Part shown: piece after piece, positions 1 to 9,348 of the stretch
Position numbering within the stretch: position 1 is the first letter of the stretch
Layout: every line of letters starts with the position of its first letter
Notes under the pieces: generated by a model
The model's input: only the letters and a program-made list of their open reading frames with translations
Database searches by the model: none
Told to the model about the DNA's origin: nothing
Made by a program: the position numbers and the translations under genes
NCBI GenBank assembly: GCA_017984215.1
Contig: JAGOAA010000004.1
Location: 86,775-150,774, forward strand
Source: Cytophagaceae bacterium
Lineage (GTDB): Bacteria; Bacteroidota; Bacteroidia; Cytophagales; Spirosomataceae
Length of the DNA: 64,000 nucleotides
Reading direction: 5' to 3'

Positions 1-59
1 GTCAAGTGACCGAAGTGAACGCCTGCGTCAAGCAAGTCGTTGTAGCTTAATTGTGCCAT
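1..59 (-). CDS. rpsB: 30S ribosomal protein S2, N-terminal fragment (cut by window edge)
   Basis: Read on the minus strand from the ATG at 59, the first 19 codons give MAQLSYNDLLDAGVHFGHLT-like sequence; the DLLDAGVHFGH stretch is the conserved start of ribosomal protein S2. The gene continues beyond position 1. It follows rplM and rpsI on the same strand, the usual L13-S9-S2 order, with a strong hairpin in between. Confidence 0.9.
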   Translation of the reverse strand, partial: MAQLSYNDLLDAGVHFGHL

Positions 60-91
60 TTTGGTTGTTTAAGAATGTGAAAAATAAAAAT

Positions 92-128
92 GTGGAAAAG
101 GCATCGGCAACAGACAAGCCTTTTCCAC
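92..128 (-). terminator. Stem-loop between rpsI and rpsB (terminator or attenuator)
   Basis: GTGGAAAAGGC (92-102) pairs perfectly with GCCTTTTCCAC (118-128) around a 15-base loop. In the minus direction the stem is followed by a T-rich run (ATTTTTATTTTT), as in a Rho-independent terminator. It lies after the rpsI stop and before the rpsB start, so it may limit read-through or act as a leader structure for rpsB. Confidence 0.65.
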
Positions 129-137
129 GAACCCTTT

Positions 138-527
138 TTAACGCTTAGAGAATTGGAATCTCTTACGAGCTTTCGCACGTCCTGGTTTCTTACGCTCAAC
201 CATACGAGGGTCACGCGTTAAGAATCCTTCTTTTTTCAAAGGAGAACGTAATTCAGCATCTTGCGTTTGAAGTGCACGTGAAATTGCTAAACGAAGCGCT
301 TCAGCTTGTCCTTTGATACCACCGCCATCTACGTTAGCTGTTACATCAAATGAACCTACTGTGTTCGTTAAAGCGAATGGCTGATTAACTACAATCTGAA
401 GAATTTCAGATGGGAAGTAATCAGTCAATGTACGGCCATTAATTTTGATTTGGCCTTTACCAGGAGTCATTGAAATACGAGCAATAGCCGTCTTTCTTCT
501 TCCAATTTTACTTGTTATTTCTGCCAT
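138..527 (-). CDS. rpsI: 30S ribosomal protein S9
   Basis: A 129-residue protein of normal S9 length. It carries the family start ([11 protein letters not shown]), the central [19 protein letters not shown] block, and the basic C-terminal tail ([19 protein letters not shown]) that reaches towards the P-site tRNA in the small subunit. It follows rplM by 11 bases on the minus strand, the classic L13-S9 operon, and rpsB follows after a hairpin. No anomalies are visible. Confidence 0.97.
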   Translation of the reverse strand: MAEITSKIGRRKTAIARISMTPGKGQIKINGRTLTDYFPSEILQIVVNQPFALTNTVGSFDVTANVDGGGIKGQAEALRLAISRALQTQDAELRSPLKKEGFLTRDPRMVERKKPGRAKARKRFQFSKR

Positions 528-538
528 TGTAATGTCCG

Positions 539-982
539 TTAAAACTTGATTTCTTTAGGTTGTTGCGCTGCATGTGGATGCTCTGATCCTGCATATACAA
601 ATAAGTTGTTGAATAAAGCACGTCCTAAACGATTTTTAGGCAACATACCTTTTACGGCTGCTTCGACAACACCTCTTGGGTTTTTAGCTAAAACCTCGCG
701 TGGTGTAGCAAAACGTTGACCACCTGGATACCCCGTGTGACGGATGTAAACCTTGTCAGTCATTTTCTTACCTGTCAAACGAACTTTGTCCGCGTTGATG
801 ACGATCACTTGATCTCCACAATCTACGTGCGGTGTGTATGAAGCCTTATGCTTGCCACGAATGATTTTCGCGATTTCAGAGCAAAGACGACCTAAAATTT
901 GGTTTTCTGCGTCTACTACCACCCAGTCCTTTTGAACTGTAGCTTTATTGGCAGAGATCGTTTTGTAACTTAAAGTATCCAC
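539..982 (-). CDS. rplM: 50S ribosomal protein L13
   Basis: A 147-residue protein with the L13 signatures [20 protein letters not shown] near the N-terminus, [17 protein letters not shown] in the middle and [24 protein letters not shown] near the C-terminus. L13 binds 23S rRNA early in large-subunit assembly. It is the first gene of the rplM-rpsI-(rpsB) unit. A well-spaced promoter-like site lies upstream at 1099-1129, leaving an untranslated leader of roughly 110 bases, long enough for regulation. Confidence 0.97.
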   Translation of the reverse strand: MDTLSYKTISANKATVQKDWVVVDAENQILGRLCSEIAKIIRGKHKASYTPHVDCGDQVIVINADKVRLTGKKMTDKVYIRHTGYPGGQRFATPREVLAKNPRGVVEAAVKGMLPKNRLGRALFNNLFVYAGSEHPHAAQQPKEIKF

Positions 983-1098
983 TATTAATAATGTTTAACT
1001 GTTGAATCATTTCCACCAAGACCACGGAATTTGTCTTAAGGATTTGATTATGACCTATTTTATCTTTCAAACGGGCATTCAATCGAAAAATGGGAGTG

Positions 1099-1129
1099 CA
1101 AATTTAGAAAATCAAGAACTAATATGCAA
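1099..1129 (-). promoter_or_regulatory. Promoter for rplM-rpsI
   Basis: Minus strand reads TTG (1129-1127), 20 bases, then TAAATTTG (1106-1099). This matches the Bacteroidota consensus TTG-N19/20-TAnnTTTG used by the primary sigma factor in that phylum. Assignment is by pattern and position only. Confidence 0.55.
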
Positions 1130-1158
1130 TAGCTTATCGAAAATATTTGCCAATAAAA

Positions 1159-1179
1159 AAGGAGGCATTAGCCTCCTTC
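1159..1179 (-). terminator. Rho-independent terminator after accC
   Basis: GGAGGC (1162-1167) and GCCTCC (1172-1177) form a stem extended by A-T pairs. In the minus direction it is followed by a T-run (CCTTTTTTATT). It sits just beyond the accC stop at 1200 and ends the yceD-to-accC run before rplM. Confidence 0.8.
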
Positions 1180-1199
1180 CTTGAAATGCACTTTTTTGA

Positions 1200-2543
1200 T
1201 TAAATTCCACTCATGTCAAATGTCTCCATGAAGGCAGTTGTGAACTTACCTGATTGAAAACCAGGGTCATCCATCAACTTAATGTGGAAAGGAATCGTTG
1301 TTTTTACTCCTTCGATCACGAATTCTTGAAGGGCACGTTTCATGCGAAGCAATACTTCTTCACGGCTTTGGCCGCTCACGATTACTTTCGCAATCATGGA
1401 ATCGTAATTGGGTGGAATCGTATAGCCTGAATAAACGTGTGAGTCAATTCTGACACCGTGTCCGCCAGGAAGGTGTAAGTTGGTGATTTTACCCGGTGAC
1501 GGGCGGAATCCGTGTGCTGGATCTTCCGCATTAATCCGACATTCTAAGGCGTATAATTTAGGGAAGTAATTTTGACCCGAAATGGCGATACCCGCAGCTA
1601 CTTTAATTTGCTCTTTGATCAAATCGAAATCGGTTACTTCTTCCGTAATCGGATGCTCTACTTGAATACGAGTGTTCATTTCCATGAAATAGAAATCCCC
1701 GTTTTTGTCAACTAAAAATTCAATGGTACCCGCACCTTCATAGCCGATGGCCGTTGCGCCAGCGATGGCAGCGTCACCCATTTTCTTACGAAGCTCGTCA
1801 GTCAATGCAGGTGATGGTGTTTCTTCACATAATTTTTGGTGACGGCGTTGGATTGAACAATCACGCTCAGAAAGGTGACATACTTTGCCAAACTTATCGC
1901 CTACTACTTGAATTTCGATATGACGAGGCTCTTCCACGAATTTCTCCATGTACATACCATCGTTACCAAAGGCTGCCGCCGCTTCCATTTTGGCATCATC
2001 CCATAATTTGCGGAATTCAGATTCCTCACGGATGATACGCATTCCACGTCCACCACCACCGGCAGTTGCCTTGATGATTACGGGGTATACGATTGTTTTG
2101 GCTAATTCAATGGCTTCTTCAACCGTGTCAAGTAAACCGTCGGAACCTGGAATGACAGGAACACCTGCTTTCTTCATGGTATCTTTGGCCGTTGCTTTAT
2201 CCCCCATTTGGTTGATCATCTCCGCAGATGCACCAATAAATTTGATGCTATGTTCTGAACAGATGCGAGAGAACTCGGCATTTTCAGATAAGAATCCGTA
2301 ACCCGGGTGGATTGCGTCCGCCCCTGTTACTTCTGCTGCTGAAATTAAGGCAGGAATGCTCAAGTACGAATCACGGCTTGGCGGAGGTCCGATACAAACA
2401 GCCTCATCCGCAAAGCGAACGTGTAAACTTTCCCGGTCAGCTGTCGAATAAACAGCGACGGTTTTTATTCCCATTTCCTTGCAAGTACGGATGATGCGCA
2501 AGGCGATCTCTCCACGATTTGCAATTAGTATTTTTTTAAACAT
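1200..2543 (-). CDS. accC: Biotin carboxylase subunit of acetyl-CoA carboxylase
   Basis: Carries out the ATP-dependent carboxylation of biotin on AccB, the first half of malonyl-CoA synthesis. The preferred start at 2543 gives [18 protein letters not shown] and 447 residues, the usual AccC length; the longest reading frame adds 19 unsupported residues. Visible parts are the N-terminal NRGEIALR motif, the ATP-grasp glycine-rich loop [12 protein letters not shown], the [15 protein letters not shown] active-site segment and the C-terminal FRPSPGKI region. It lies 59 bases downstream of accB on the same strand and ends at a terminator. A free-standing AccC next to AccB is the usual bacterial arrangement. 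Confidence 0.97.
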   Translation of the reverse strand: MFKKILIANRGEIALRIIRTCKEMGIKTVAVYSTADRESLHVRFADEAVCIGPPPSRDSYLSIPALISAAEVTGADAIHPGYGFLSENAEFSRICSEHSIKFIGASAEMINQMGDKATAKDTMKKAGVPVIPGSDGLLDTVEEAIELAKTIVYPVIIKATAGGGGRGMRIIREESEFRKLWDDAKMEAAAAFGNDGMYMEKFVEEPRHIEIQVVGDKFGKVCHLSERDCSIQRRHQKLCEETPSPALTDELRKKMGDAAIAGATAIGYEGAGTIEFLVDKNGDFYFMEMNTRIQVEHPITEEVTDFDLIKEQIKVAAGIAISGQNYFPKLYALECRINAEDPAHGFRPSPGKITNLHLPGGHGVRIDSHVYSGYTIPPNYDSMIAKVIVSGQSREEVLLRMKRALQEFVIEGVKTTIPFHIKLMDDPGFQSGKFTTAFMETFDMSGI

Positions 2544-2602
2544 AGTAATTGATTTGTCTAATCGCATACTCAAACCCAAGGTGGTATGCGCTAGGCTCAT
2601 AA

Positions 2603-3061
2603 TTAGGCTTTTTCTACTAAGAATAACGGTTGGTCAAACTCCACAGGGCTTGCATTATCCACTAAAATTTTAACGATTTTACCCGATACTTCCGAGTCAA
2701 TTTCGTTGAATAATTTCATCGCTTCAATCATGCAAAGTGTTTTGCCTGGTGCGATTTCAGAACCTACTTCTACATAGTTGTCCTTATCTGGACCTGCCGC
2801 ACGGTAGAATGTACCGATCATTGGAGATTTCACCGTATAAAGGTTGTCAGCTACAGGAGCTGCTGCCGGTGCTGCTGCTACGGGAGCCGCCGCTACAGGT
2901 GCAGCCGCTACAGGTGCTGGAGCTGCTGCAACAGTGACTGTCTGCGCTACTGCACTATTTTTTTTCACTGAAACTTTTAAACCTTCTGTTTCAATGCTTA
3001 CTTCTGCAAGGGGTGATTTTGCGATATAATCCAGTAATCGCTGTATTTCTTTCGTATCCAT
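2603..3061 (-). CDS. accB: Biotin carboxyl carrier protein (BCCP) of acetyl-CoA carboxylase
   Basis: 152 residues. The N-terminal part is followed by an Ala/Pro/Val-rich flexible linker (about residues 40-72) and a C-terminal biotinyl domain with the EAMKLFNE motif; Lys116 is the predicted biotin attachment site. It carries CO2 between the AccC and AccA/D active sites. It sits between efp and accC on the minus strand, with a possible internal promoter at 3103-3110. The repetitive linker codons create opposite-strand reading frames that are not genes. Confidence 0.96.
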   Translation of the reverse strand: MDTKEIQRLLDYIAKSPLAEVSIETEGLKVSVKKNSAVAQTVTVAAAPAPVAAAPVAAAPVAAAPAAAPVADNLYTVKSPMIGTFYRAAGPDKDNYVEVGSEIAPGKTLCMIEAMKLFNEIDSEVSGKIVKILVDNASPVEFDQPLFLVEKA

Positions 3062-3102
3062 TTCGGTTATATAATAAAGGTTGACCGTTTACTAAGTTTT
3101 GA

Positions 3103-3110
3103 CAAATGTA
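3103..3110 (-). promoter_or_regulatory. Possible internal -7 element upstream of accB
   Basis: Minus strand TACATTTG fits TAnnTTTG and lies about 42 bases before the accB start, between efp and accB. No clear TTG is seen at -33, so this is a weak call. Confidence 0.3.
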
Positions 3111-3117
3111 GTGGAAA

Positions 3118-3681
3118 TTACTTAACGCGTTCCGCGTATGAGTAAGTTCTTGTATCTACTTTGATTAATTCATCTTGTTCAATGAAAATAGGCACCGTGA
3201 TAGTCGCTCCTGTTTCCACCGTTGCTGGTTTTTTAGGTGAGTTCGCCGTATCGCCACGAACACCTGGTTCCGTGTAAGTAACTTTCAATTCCACAAATGG
3301 AGGCAATTCGCAAGATAATGCCGAATCATTTTCCGTATTGATCAAAATTTCTACTTCCTGACCTTCTTTCATCAAATCAGCCATCACACATAGGTTCTCG
3401 CCTAATAGGATTTGCTCAAATGATTCGTTGTCCATGAAGTTGAAGCCAAATTCATCCTTGTAAATGAATTGGAATTTTCTGCGCTCAACACGAACGGGGT
3501 AGATTGCTACACCTGAGTTGAAGGTGTTATCAATTACCTTTCCAGAAGTTAATGAACGTAATTTAGTCCGAACAAATGCTGGACCTTTTCCTGGTTTTAC
3601 GTGAAGGAATTCAATGATCGAATATAAATCATCATTGTATTTAATCACCATGCCATTTTTAATATCTGCTGTAGTTGCCAT
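3118..3681 (-). CDS. efp: Translation elongation factor P
   Basis: 187 residues, the standard EF-P length with three beta-barrel domains. EF-P relieves ribosome stalling at polyproline stretches. The domain I loop reads HVKPGKGPAF, with Lys32 at the position that is post-translationally modified in many bacteria. The C-terminal domain contains the family-typical GDTANSPKKPATVETGA run. It lies 13 bases downstream of fabH and upstream of accB; an efp-accBC neighbourhood is widely conserved. No gene for a lysine-modifying enzyme (EpmA/B) or EarP is visible here. Confidence 0.97.
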   Translation of the reverse strand: MATTADIKNGMVIKYNDDLYSIIEFLHVKPGKGPAFVRTKLRSLTSGKVIDNTFNSGVAIYPVRVERRKFQFIYKDEFGFNFMDNESFEQILLGENLCVMADLMKEGQEVEILINTENDSALSCELPPFVELKVTYTEPGVRGDTANSPKKPATVETGATITVPIFIEQDELIKVDTRTYSYAERVK

Positions 3682-3694
3682 TGTGTTTTGTTAA

Positions 3695-4696
3695 TTATTT
3701 AGGATCGTAAGCCCACGTTAAATAAGCGGATCCCCAAGTAAAGCCGCCACCGAAGGCAGCTAGTATTAATTTATCTCCTTTTTTCAATTGATTCTCATAA
3801 TCCCATAAACATAAAGGGATTGTTGCGGCGGTTGTGTTGCCATATTTTTGGATGTTCAACATCACCTTTTCTTCACTCACACCCATCCGACTAGCCGTAG
3901 CATCAATGATACGCTTGTTGGCTTGGTGCGGAACAAGGAAGCGGATATCATCACCTACTAAGTGATTGCGTTCCATGATTTCGGCTGATACATTCGCCAT
4001 CCGGGTCACCGCAAATTTGTAAACGGCTTGTCCTTCTTGACGGATGTAATGTAATTTTTGCTCAACCGTGTCATGCGTAGGAGGGTAGGCGCTACCGCCC
4101 CCTTTTTGCATTAAACTTTCACAACCTTCTCCATCTGATTTCAAGATGAAGTCTTGAACGCCTAAGCCTTCTGTATTCGGTTCTAACATCACCGCTGCCG
4201 CACCGTCTCCAAAAAGGATACAGGTTGTACGGTCGGTATAATCTACGATGGCTGACATTTTATCGGCGCCAACGATAATTACTTTTTTGTAACGACCTGC
4301 TTCGATGAATGCTGTACCCACTGCTAGGGCATTTAAGAATCCAGAACATGCTGCTGCCAAATCAAATGAGGCCGTCTCACGAATGCCTACTGCCTTGCAA
4401 ATCATGTTCGATGCGGAAGGAAATAAGTAATCGGGTGTAACTGTTGCACAAATTAATAGATCAACTTGGTCAGGTGTTGTGTTTGTCTTGCGTAATAAAT
4501 CTTCAACGGCTTTGGCTCCCATCACGGAAGTTCCTTGGCCTTCGCCTTTTAGAATACGACGTTCTTTGATTCCTGTACGACTGGTAATCCACTCGTCATT
4601 GGTATCAACGAGTTTCTCTAATTCTTCATTCGTAAGCACATAATCCGGGACATATCCTGCCACGCCGGTTATGGCTGCGCTTGTTTTATTTGACAT
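3695..4696 (-). CDS. fabH: 3-oxoacyl-[acyl-carrier-protein] synthase III
   Basis: 333 residues. Condenses acetyl-CoA (or a branched primer) with malonyl-ACP to start type II fatty acid synthesis. The catalytic triad is visible: Cys117 in DLAAACSGFLNAL, the His of VPHQANKRI and the Asn of QKYGNTTAAT. The C-terminal GGGFTWGSAYLTW is family-typical. It follows plsX by 9 bases on the minus strand, so phospholipid and fatty acid initiation genes are co-transcribed. Confidence 0.97.
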   Translation of the reverse strand: MSNKTSAAITGVAGYVPDYVLTNEELEKLVDTNDEWITSRTGIKERRILKGEGQGTSVMGAKAVEDLLRKTNTTPDQVDLLICATVTPDYLFPSASNMICKAVGIRETASFDLAAACSGFLNALAVGTAFIEAGRYKKVIIVGADKMSAIVDYTDRTTCILFGDGAAAVMLEPNTEGLGVQDFILKSDGEGCESLMQKGGGSAYPPTHDTVEQKLHYIRQEGQAVYKFAVTRMANVSAEIMERNHLVGDDIRFLVPHQANKRIIDATASRMGVSEEKVMLNIQKYGNTTAATIPLCLWDYENQLKKGDKLILAAFGGGFTWGSAYLTWAYDPK

Positions 4697-4705
4697 GTTG
4701 TGTTC

Positions 4706-5650
4706 TTAGTTGTTTTCGAAGGCAGCCTTAATTTTTTTGGCCACTTCCGATTTTACTATGTTTTGGCATAATTTAATCATGTTCATAATAGCAGTTGGGC
4801 TTGATGCTCCGTGTGCAATGATGACATTTCCATTGATACCAATGATTGGGCTTCCGCCGTAATTTTCGTAATTGGTCCGGTCCACAAATTCGTTGACCAT
4901 TCCTTGTTCCTTCATAATGTTGTAAATGGATTCGCCCATTTTAAGCACGATATTTCCGGTAAAACCATCCGTCACAATGACATCCGCTTTTCCACGGAAA
5001 ACGTCTTTTCCTTCGAGGTTCCCAACAAAATTTATTTTATCGTTTGCTTTGAGTAAAGCATGCGTAGCGAGAGCCAAAATAGACCCTTTTTGTTCTTCTT
5101 CTCCAATGTTCAATAAGCCAACGCGTGGCGATGCAATTCCGCGTGTCGCTGAAGCATAAACAGAACCCAAAACAGCCCATTGCTCAAGCATTTCAGGTTT
5201 GCAGTCGGCATTCGCGCCAATATCCAACATGACCGAATGAGTACCATCCGTTTGTGGGATAAAGCCTGCAATGGCAGGACGCTGAACGCCTTCGATTGTT
5301 TTGACTGAGAATAAGGAGCCGACCATCATGGCGCCTGTATTTCCGGCTGATGCGAAAATGTCGGCTTTGCCTTCCTTTAAAAGCGCAAACCCAACTCCGA
5401 TGCTGGAATTGGGTTTTTGCGATAATGCTCGGGTGGGATGTTCTCCCATTTCGATTACTTGATCCGCGTTAATAACACGAATTTGACTGCCCGTGTAACC
5501 ACGATCAGCAAGTAGTGTATTGATTGTATCGGCTGGGCCAACGGCAAGAATTGTTTCTTCCGGGGCTAAGTTTGAAATCGCTAAAAGAATCCCATCAACT
5601 ACTGCTTCTGGGGCATAATCCCCGCCCATCACGTCGATTGCTATGTTCAT
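4706..5650 (-). CDS. plsX: Phosphate acyltransferase PlsX
   Basis: 314 residues, close to the usual length. Makes acyl-phosphate from acyl-ACP for the PlsX/PlsY route to lysophosphatidate. Signatures are the N-terminal IAIDVMGGDYAPEAVVDG, the central GNTGAMMVGS and the VTDGFTGNIVLKMGE block. It heads plsX-fabH-efp-accB-accC; its partner plsY is found separately at 16.4 kb. A TATTTTTG -7-like element lies 30-40 bases upstream of the start. Confidence 0.96.
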   Translation of the reverse strand: MNIAIDVMGGDYAPEAVVDGILLAISNLAPEETILAVGPADTINTLLADRGYTGSQIRVINADQVIEMGEHPTRALSQKPNSSIGVGFALLKEGKADIFASAGNTGAMMVGSLFSVKTIEGVQRPAIAGFIPQTDGTHSVMLDIGANADCKPEMLEQWAVLGSVYASATRGIASPRVGLLNIGEEEQKGSILALATHALLKANDKINFVGNLEGKDVFRGKADVIVTDGFTGNIVLKMGESIYNIMKEQGMVNEFVDRTNYENYGGSPIIGINGNVIIAHGASSPTAIMNMIKLCQNIVKSEVAKKIKAAFENN

Positions 5651-5681
5651 TCAATAGGTGTTTAAATACTAAAACTAAGGA

Positions 5682-5689
5682 CAAAAATA
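5682..5689 (-). promoter_or_regulatory. Candidate -7 element for plsX-fabH-efp-accBC
   Basis: Minus strand TATTTTTG followed by TCC matches TAnnTTTG and sits about 32 bases before the plsX start. The -33 element is not clear. The region between rpmF and plsX is very AT-rich. Confidence 0.4.
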
Positions 5690-5777
5690 GTATTAATTTT
5701 AGTCAAAAAATAGTATTTTAACGGGATTTTTTTCGGCAGACTTCAAAAATATTATTTTTTTGGCGAGCCAGGTAAAA

Positions 5778-5969
5778 TTAACGTGCAGAATATCCTTCTA
5801 CAATCATTTTACCTTTGTAGTATAAGTTACCCTCATGCACGTGTGCACGGTGATAAAGGTGAGTTTCGCCTGTTTGTGGATCTACACCTAAATGCTTAGG
5901 AGTTCCGAAATCATGCGCTCTTCTTGTATCACGACGAGTAGTAGAGATTTTTCTTTTAGGATGTGCCAT
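5778..5969 (-). CDS. rpmF: 50S ribosomal protein L32
   Basis: 63 residues with the L32 N-terminus [20 protein letters not shown], a typical signature. The zinc-binding cysteines found in some L32 forms are absent, so this is a Cys-free form. It follows the DUF177/YceD gene by 18 bases on the same strand, the conserved yceD-rpmF pair that precedes plsX-fabH in many bacteria. Confidence 0.96.
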   Translation of the reverse strand: MAHPKRKISTTRRDTRRAHDFGTPKHLGVDPQTGETHLYHRAHVHEGNLYYKGKMIVEGYSAR

Positions 5970-5987
5970 CGTATTAGTTAATTAATT

Positions 5988-6530
5988 TTATTTTAAATCT
6001 TTTAGTTTTTGAAGTGCTGCCCAGCGAGGATCTATTGCCTCCTCTGTTGTTGATGCAGGTTTTTCGTCTGCCCGATCTGTCGTGTAGATAAAAACATCTT
6101 CCGATGCTATATCTTCTTCCGCTAAAAAGCGAGGATGCAACTTTTTCATCGGCACTTCTAATGCAATGAAATCGAATATATCCTGCGACAAATCAAGTTT
6201 TGGTTCCTTTCTGTCCAATAAAAACAGATTATCCCCTAAATCTTCTGAATGATCCGAATACTTAAATATAAGCTTCTCGTTTACCTCAAGTGGGTAATCA
6301 AAAACCTCCAAAGAACGGTCACAAATCAATTCAATCGAGCCCGTAATCTTCAGTTGTACCTGTATCATTAATGCCGACTTCGTTAAGTCTGCACTTGCTT
6401 CAAATTTGCCTTTTTCAACCCAATCCTGCTCAAAAGCAGCAAAAAACGAATCGTCGCCGCTAAACGTGTAGTGATACGATTTGTCCTCTAAGGCTATAAT
6501 AGGTATCTGAAATGCTTCTAATACTTTCAT
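5988..6530 (-). CDS. yceD: DUF177 family protein (YceD-like), 23S rRNA accumulation
   Basis: 180 residues from the preferred start at 6530 (MKVLEAFQIPIIALEDKSY). The longest frame begins at 6608, but a good promoter at 6557-6586 lies inside that extension, so the inner start is chosen. The central CDRSLEVFDYPLEV segment and acidic C-terminal half are typical of DUF177. Members of the family are linked to 23S rRNA accumulation and are almost always next to rpmF, as here. Its function is inferred from family and context. Confidence 0.88.
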   Translation of the reverse strand: MKVLEAFQIPIIALEDKSYHYTFSGDDSFFAAFEQDWVEKGKFEASADLTKSALMIQVQLKITGSIELICDRSLEVFDYPLEVNEKLIFKYSDHSEDLGDNLFLLDRKEPKLDLSQDIFDFIALEVPMKKLHPRFLAEEDIASEDVFIYTTDRADEKPASTTEEAIDPRWAALQKLKDLK

Positions 6531-6556
6531 GTTGACCTTGATTGAAAAAAGGAATG

Positions 6557-6586
6557 CAAAATTAGGTAATTTTTTGGAAACAACAA
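6557..6586 (-). promoter_or_regulatory. Promoter for yceD-rpmF
   Basis: Minus strand TTG (6586-6584), 19 bases, TAATTTTG (6564-6557). It matches the Bacteroidota form and lies about 27 bases before the ATG at 6530, which helps decide the yceD start. Confidence 0.6.
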
Positions 6587-6631
6587 GTGATGCGTTTACC
6601 TTTTTCATAAAATCTTCCGACCTTTGAAATT

Positions 6632-7246
6632 ATGAAACGTTTGAATGGGGCATGGATTGCCTATTGTGTTGTATTTCTCTTGTTTGAAATCATAGTCGCG
6701 CGTTACATCGCGGCATTTGATCGCTTTGACCAAATGCGCATCGTCAATAATTGGCATGCCTATCATTTAGACTACCTCTTTCGTGTGCTCACATTTGCTG
6801 GGGAATTGCTAATACCTGTGCTTGTTATCCTATTATTCTTTTATAAGAGACGCGCTTGGGTTAAACCATTTTTGTTTTCCTATGCGCTTTCAACACTCAT
6901 CGTTCAAGGTTTAAAACATTTTGTTTTTGCCTCAGCCTTAAGACCCTATGCCTATTTCAAGGCGGTAGATATTCCCTGGTATTTAGTGCCAGGTGTCGAA
7001 ATACATGAACAAAATAGCTTTCCCTCTGGCCATACCGCCGCCGCTTGGTTCTGTTTTATGTGGATTGCTTTGTATGTTAATAAACGATGGGCCGGCGTAT
7101 TGATGGCTCTTTTGGCCTGTGGTGTCGGTATTTCGCGTGTGTATTTATTTCAACATTTTCCGGTGGATGTAGCTTTTGGAGCTTTCATTGGAATCACTTG
7201 TTCTTCGGTTTTCTATTATAGCTATCATGAAAATATTGCAGCGTAG
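6632..7246 (+). CDS. PAP2-superfamily membrane phosphatase
   Basis: 204 residues with several hydrophobic segments. It carries the acid phosphatase motifs: a K...LRP element (KHFVFASALRP, spacing slightly longer than the K-x6-RP norm), SFPSGHT and SRVYLFQHFPVDV (S-R-x5-H-x3-D). Such proteins dephosphorylate lipid phosphates such as undecaprenyl diphosphate, phosphatidylglycerophosphate or lipid A; the substrate cannot be set from sequence. It overlaps the next gene, a GT39-type glycosyltransferase, by 20 bases, so the two are coupled and may act on lipid-linked sugars. Confidence 0.85.
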   Translation: MKRLNGAWIAYCVVFLLFEIIVARYIAAFDRFDQMRIVNNWHAYHLDYLFRVLTFAGELLIPVLVILLFFYKRRAWVKPFLFSYALSTLIVQGLKHFVFASALRPYAYFKAVDIPWYLVPGVEIHEQNSFPSGHTAAAWFCFMWIALYVNKRWAGVLMALLACGVGISRVYLFQHFPVDVAFGAFIGITCSSVFYYSYHENIAA

Positions 7247-8870
7247 ACCTTATTTGTTTTGGGTGCTAGTGGGATGTTTGGTTTATATGCCCTTTTTAGG
7301 ATCTTCTCAATTGTTTGATTGGGATGAAATTAATTTCGCAGAATCGGCACGGGAAATGCTGGTCACTGGCGATTATTTGACGGTTCAAATCAATTTTCAG
7401 CCGTTTTGGGAGAAGCCTCCCATTTTCATGTGGTTACAGGTGTTGAGCTTTCAGGTTTTTGGAACGTTTACTGAAAACGCATGGACATCCATGGAGTTTG
7501 CGGCACGTTTTCCGAATGCCCTCGTGGGGATTGCTACTCTTCTGATTTTGTTTCGTATTGGTAAAAAACATGTTTCAGCGACATTCGGTCATTTATGGGC
7601 TTTCTCCTATTTAGCTGCGATGACACCGCATGTTTATGCGAGTTCGGGGATTATTGATCCGCTTTTCAACCTCTTTATTTTCCTTGGAATTTATAGCTAT
7701 TCGCAATTTTATGCGCAGCCTAACTCGCTTCGATGGGCGATATACGCGGGTCTAAGTATTGGACTGGGTATGTTGACCAAAGGGCCTGTTGCTTTGCTGC
7801 TGTGGGGTGCTACGCTATTAGTCCTGGGGATTTGGCAACAAGTTTGGAAATCAAAACCTATGTCTCGGCTTTTGCTTGGCGCATGCCTGTCGGGAATTCT
7901 TGCCGTTTTGCTTTTTGCCTCGTGGTATGCGATGATCATCATGAAATTCGGATGGGGTATATGGGATGATTTTGTTGCCTATCAAATTCGCTTGATGACT
8001 ACAGGGGATGCAGGGCATGGCCAACCGGTTTATTACCACGTATTGGTATTGTTGTTGGGTTGTTTGCCTATTTCGATTTGGGCAGGAGCGCGATTGCTTC
8101 GAAGAAAATCGTCGGATGAAACGATTGACTTGACGCGTTGGATGCAGGTGTTGTTTTGGGTTGTGCTGGTGATTTTCAGTTTAGTGAAGACGAAAATTAT
8201 TCATTATTCGTCCATGTGCTGGATCCCATTAACCTATTTTTCTGCGCAAGTGTTAACGGAATTCCAATCGGGCCAATGGACTTGGAAACGGTCCTATTCG
8301 ATCGCTTTAGGGATTGTTGGGCTGCTATTTGGTGCCGTGTTAACCTTGGTTCCACTGATTGGAATGTATGCCGCTGAGGCTTCCGTGTATATCAAAGATG
8401 CTTTTGTTCAGGGAAATTTACAGGCACCCGTTTATTGGGCAGGATGGGAATGGCTGATTGGCTTGACTTTCATGGTGCTGGTTCTTGGGACCGTTGTTCG
8501 AAGCACCCTGGGTTTCCAACGAATTATTCGATTGATGTTGGGAAGTGTTCTAGTTATGATGTGTTTTATGGCGGTTGTTCTGCCGAAAATTGCGGGTTAT
8601 ACGCAAGCGACTCCGATCGATTTTTATGTTTCGCATGTAGGCCAAGAGGTTTACATTGAAACGGTTGGGTTTAAATCGTTTGCGCACCTATTGTATTTTC
8701 AGAAACAAGGGCCAAGTCTGGATGGAGAATCCTTAATGAAAAAATCCTCGACAGACCGTCCATCGTATTTTGTGATGAAGTCGGATGCCGAGGATCGTTT
8801 TAAGTATCACCCTCATTTGCAATTAATCAAAGAGGAGAATGGTTTTCTATTTTACAAGCATGTAAACTAG
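7227..8870 (+). CDS. GT39/ArnT-like polytopic membrane glycosyltransferase
   Basis: 547 residues from the ATG at 7227. The N-terminal loop after the first membrane helix reads [15 protein letters not shown], matching the acidic first-loop motif of the GT-C fold (ArnT/PMT-like). A second loop motif, WEKPPIFMW, follows, then many membrane helices. Such enzymes move sugars from polyprenyl-phosphate donors in the periplasm; the acceptor is unknown. It overlaps the PAP2 gene by 20 bases at its start and the convergent ndk gene by 4 bases at its end. Confidence 0.85.
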   Translation: MKILQRRPYLFWVLVGCLVYMPFLGSSQLFDWDEINFAESAREMLVTGDYLTVQINFQPFWEKPPIFMWLQVLSFQVFGTFTENAWTSMEFAARFPNALVGIATLLILFRIGKKHVSATFGHLWAFSYLAAMTPHVYASSGIIDPLFNLFIFLGIYSYSQFYAQPNSLRWAIYAGLSIGLGMLTKGPVALLLWGATLLVLGIWQQVWKSKPMSRLLLGACLSGILAVLLFASWYAMIIMKFGWGIWDDFVAYQIRLMTTGDAGHGQPVYYHVLVLLLGCLPISIWAGARLLRRKSSDETIDLTRWMQVLFWVVLVIFSLVKTKIIHYSSMCWIPLTYFSAQVLTEFQSGQWTWKRSYSIALGIVGLLFGAVLTLVPLIGMYAAEASVYIKDAFVQGNLQAPVYWAGWEWLIGLTFMVLVLGTVVRSTLGFQRIIRLMLGSVLVMMCFMAVVLPKIAGYTQATPIDFYVSHVGQEVYIETVGFKSFAHLLYFQKQGPSLDGESLMKKSSTDRPSYFVMKSDAEDRFKYHPHLQLIKEENGFLFYKHVN

Positions 8871-9280
8871 TTGCCGGTCGGGAAAAAGAATGAACCTTCG
8901 ATAGCTGCATTTTCATCTGAGTCAGAACCGTGAATGGCGTTAGAGCTCAAAGAGCGTGCGAAACGCTTGCGAATAGTCCCTTCAGCTGCTTTCGCTGGAT
9001 CCGTTGCACCAATTAATTCGCGGAAATCTGCTACTGCATTCTCCTTTTCCAAAATCATCGGAATGATTGGGTTGGATGACATGTATTCACATAATTCGCC
9101 GTAAAATGGGCGTTCTTTATGTACTTCGTAGAATTTACCAGCCTCTTCAGGCGTCAAGTGCACTTTTTTAATCGCTACAATGCGGTAACCCGCTTCTTCA
9201 ATTTGTTGGATGATTGGCCCTGTAAACCCGTCAATGACTGCATCAGGCTTAATCATGGTAAATGTTCTATTTGTTGGCAT
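8867..9280 (-). CDS. ndk: Nucleoside diphosphate kinase
   Basis: 137 residues, the usual size. Transfers the gamma-phosphate between nucleoside triphosphates through a phosphohistidine. Visible motifs are [10 protein letters not shown] at the N-terminus and NAIHGSDS with catalytic His117. It is convergent with the preceding glycosyltransferase, sharing 4 bases, and divergent from the DHH phosphoesterase gene through a short region holding back-to-back promoters. Confidence 0.97.
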   Translation of the reverse strand: MPTNRTFTMIKPDAVIDGFTGPIIQQIEEAGYRIVAIKKVHLTPEEAGKFYEVHKERPFYGELCEYMSSNPIIPMILEKENAVADFRELIGATDPAKAAEGTIRKRFARSLSSNAIHGSDSDENAAIEGSFFFPTGN

Positions 9281-9293
9281 TACGTTTTTTTTA

Positions 9294-9324
9294 CAAATTT
9301 ATCTCTAACTTTGCGAACGCCCAA
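9294..9324 (-). promoter_or_regulatory. Promoter for ndk
   Basis: Minus strand TTG (9324-9322), 20 bases, TAAATTTG (9301-9294), 14 bases upstream of the ndk start. It is an exact match to the Bacteroidota promoter form and overlaps the plus-strand site at 9306. Confidence 0.6.
9306..9313 (+). promoter_or_regulatory. Candidate -7 element for the DHH phosphoesterase gene
   Basis: TAACTTTG matches TAnnTTTG and lies 36 bases before the ATG at 9349. The upstream region is T-rich without a clear TTG. The site sits inside the spacer of the opposing ndk promoter. Confidence 0.45.
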
Positions 9325-9348
9325 ATTTGTCGGGCGATACGTATTTTT

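Noticed and set aside
1002..1184. A 60-codon reading frame on the plus strand upstream of rplM
   Set aside because: It overlaps the rplM promoter region and the accC terminator, has no recognisable family or ribosome-binding context, and its end is formed by the terminator hairpin.
2844..3029. Alanine/glycine-rich reading frame opposite accB
   Set aside because: It is the antisense shadow of the Ala/Pro-rich BCCP linker.
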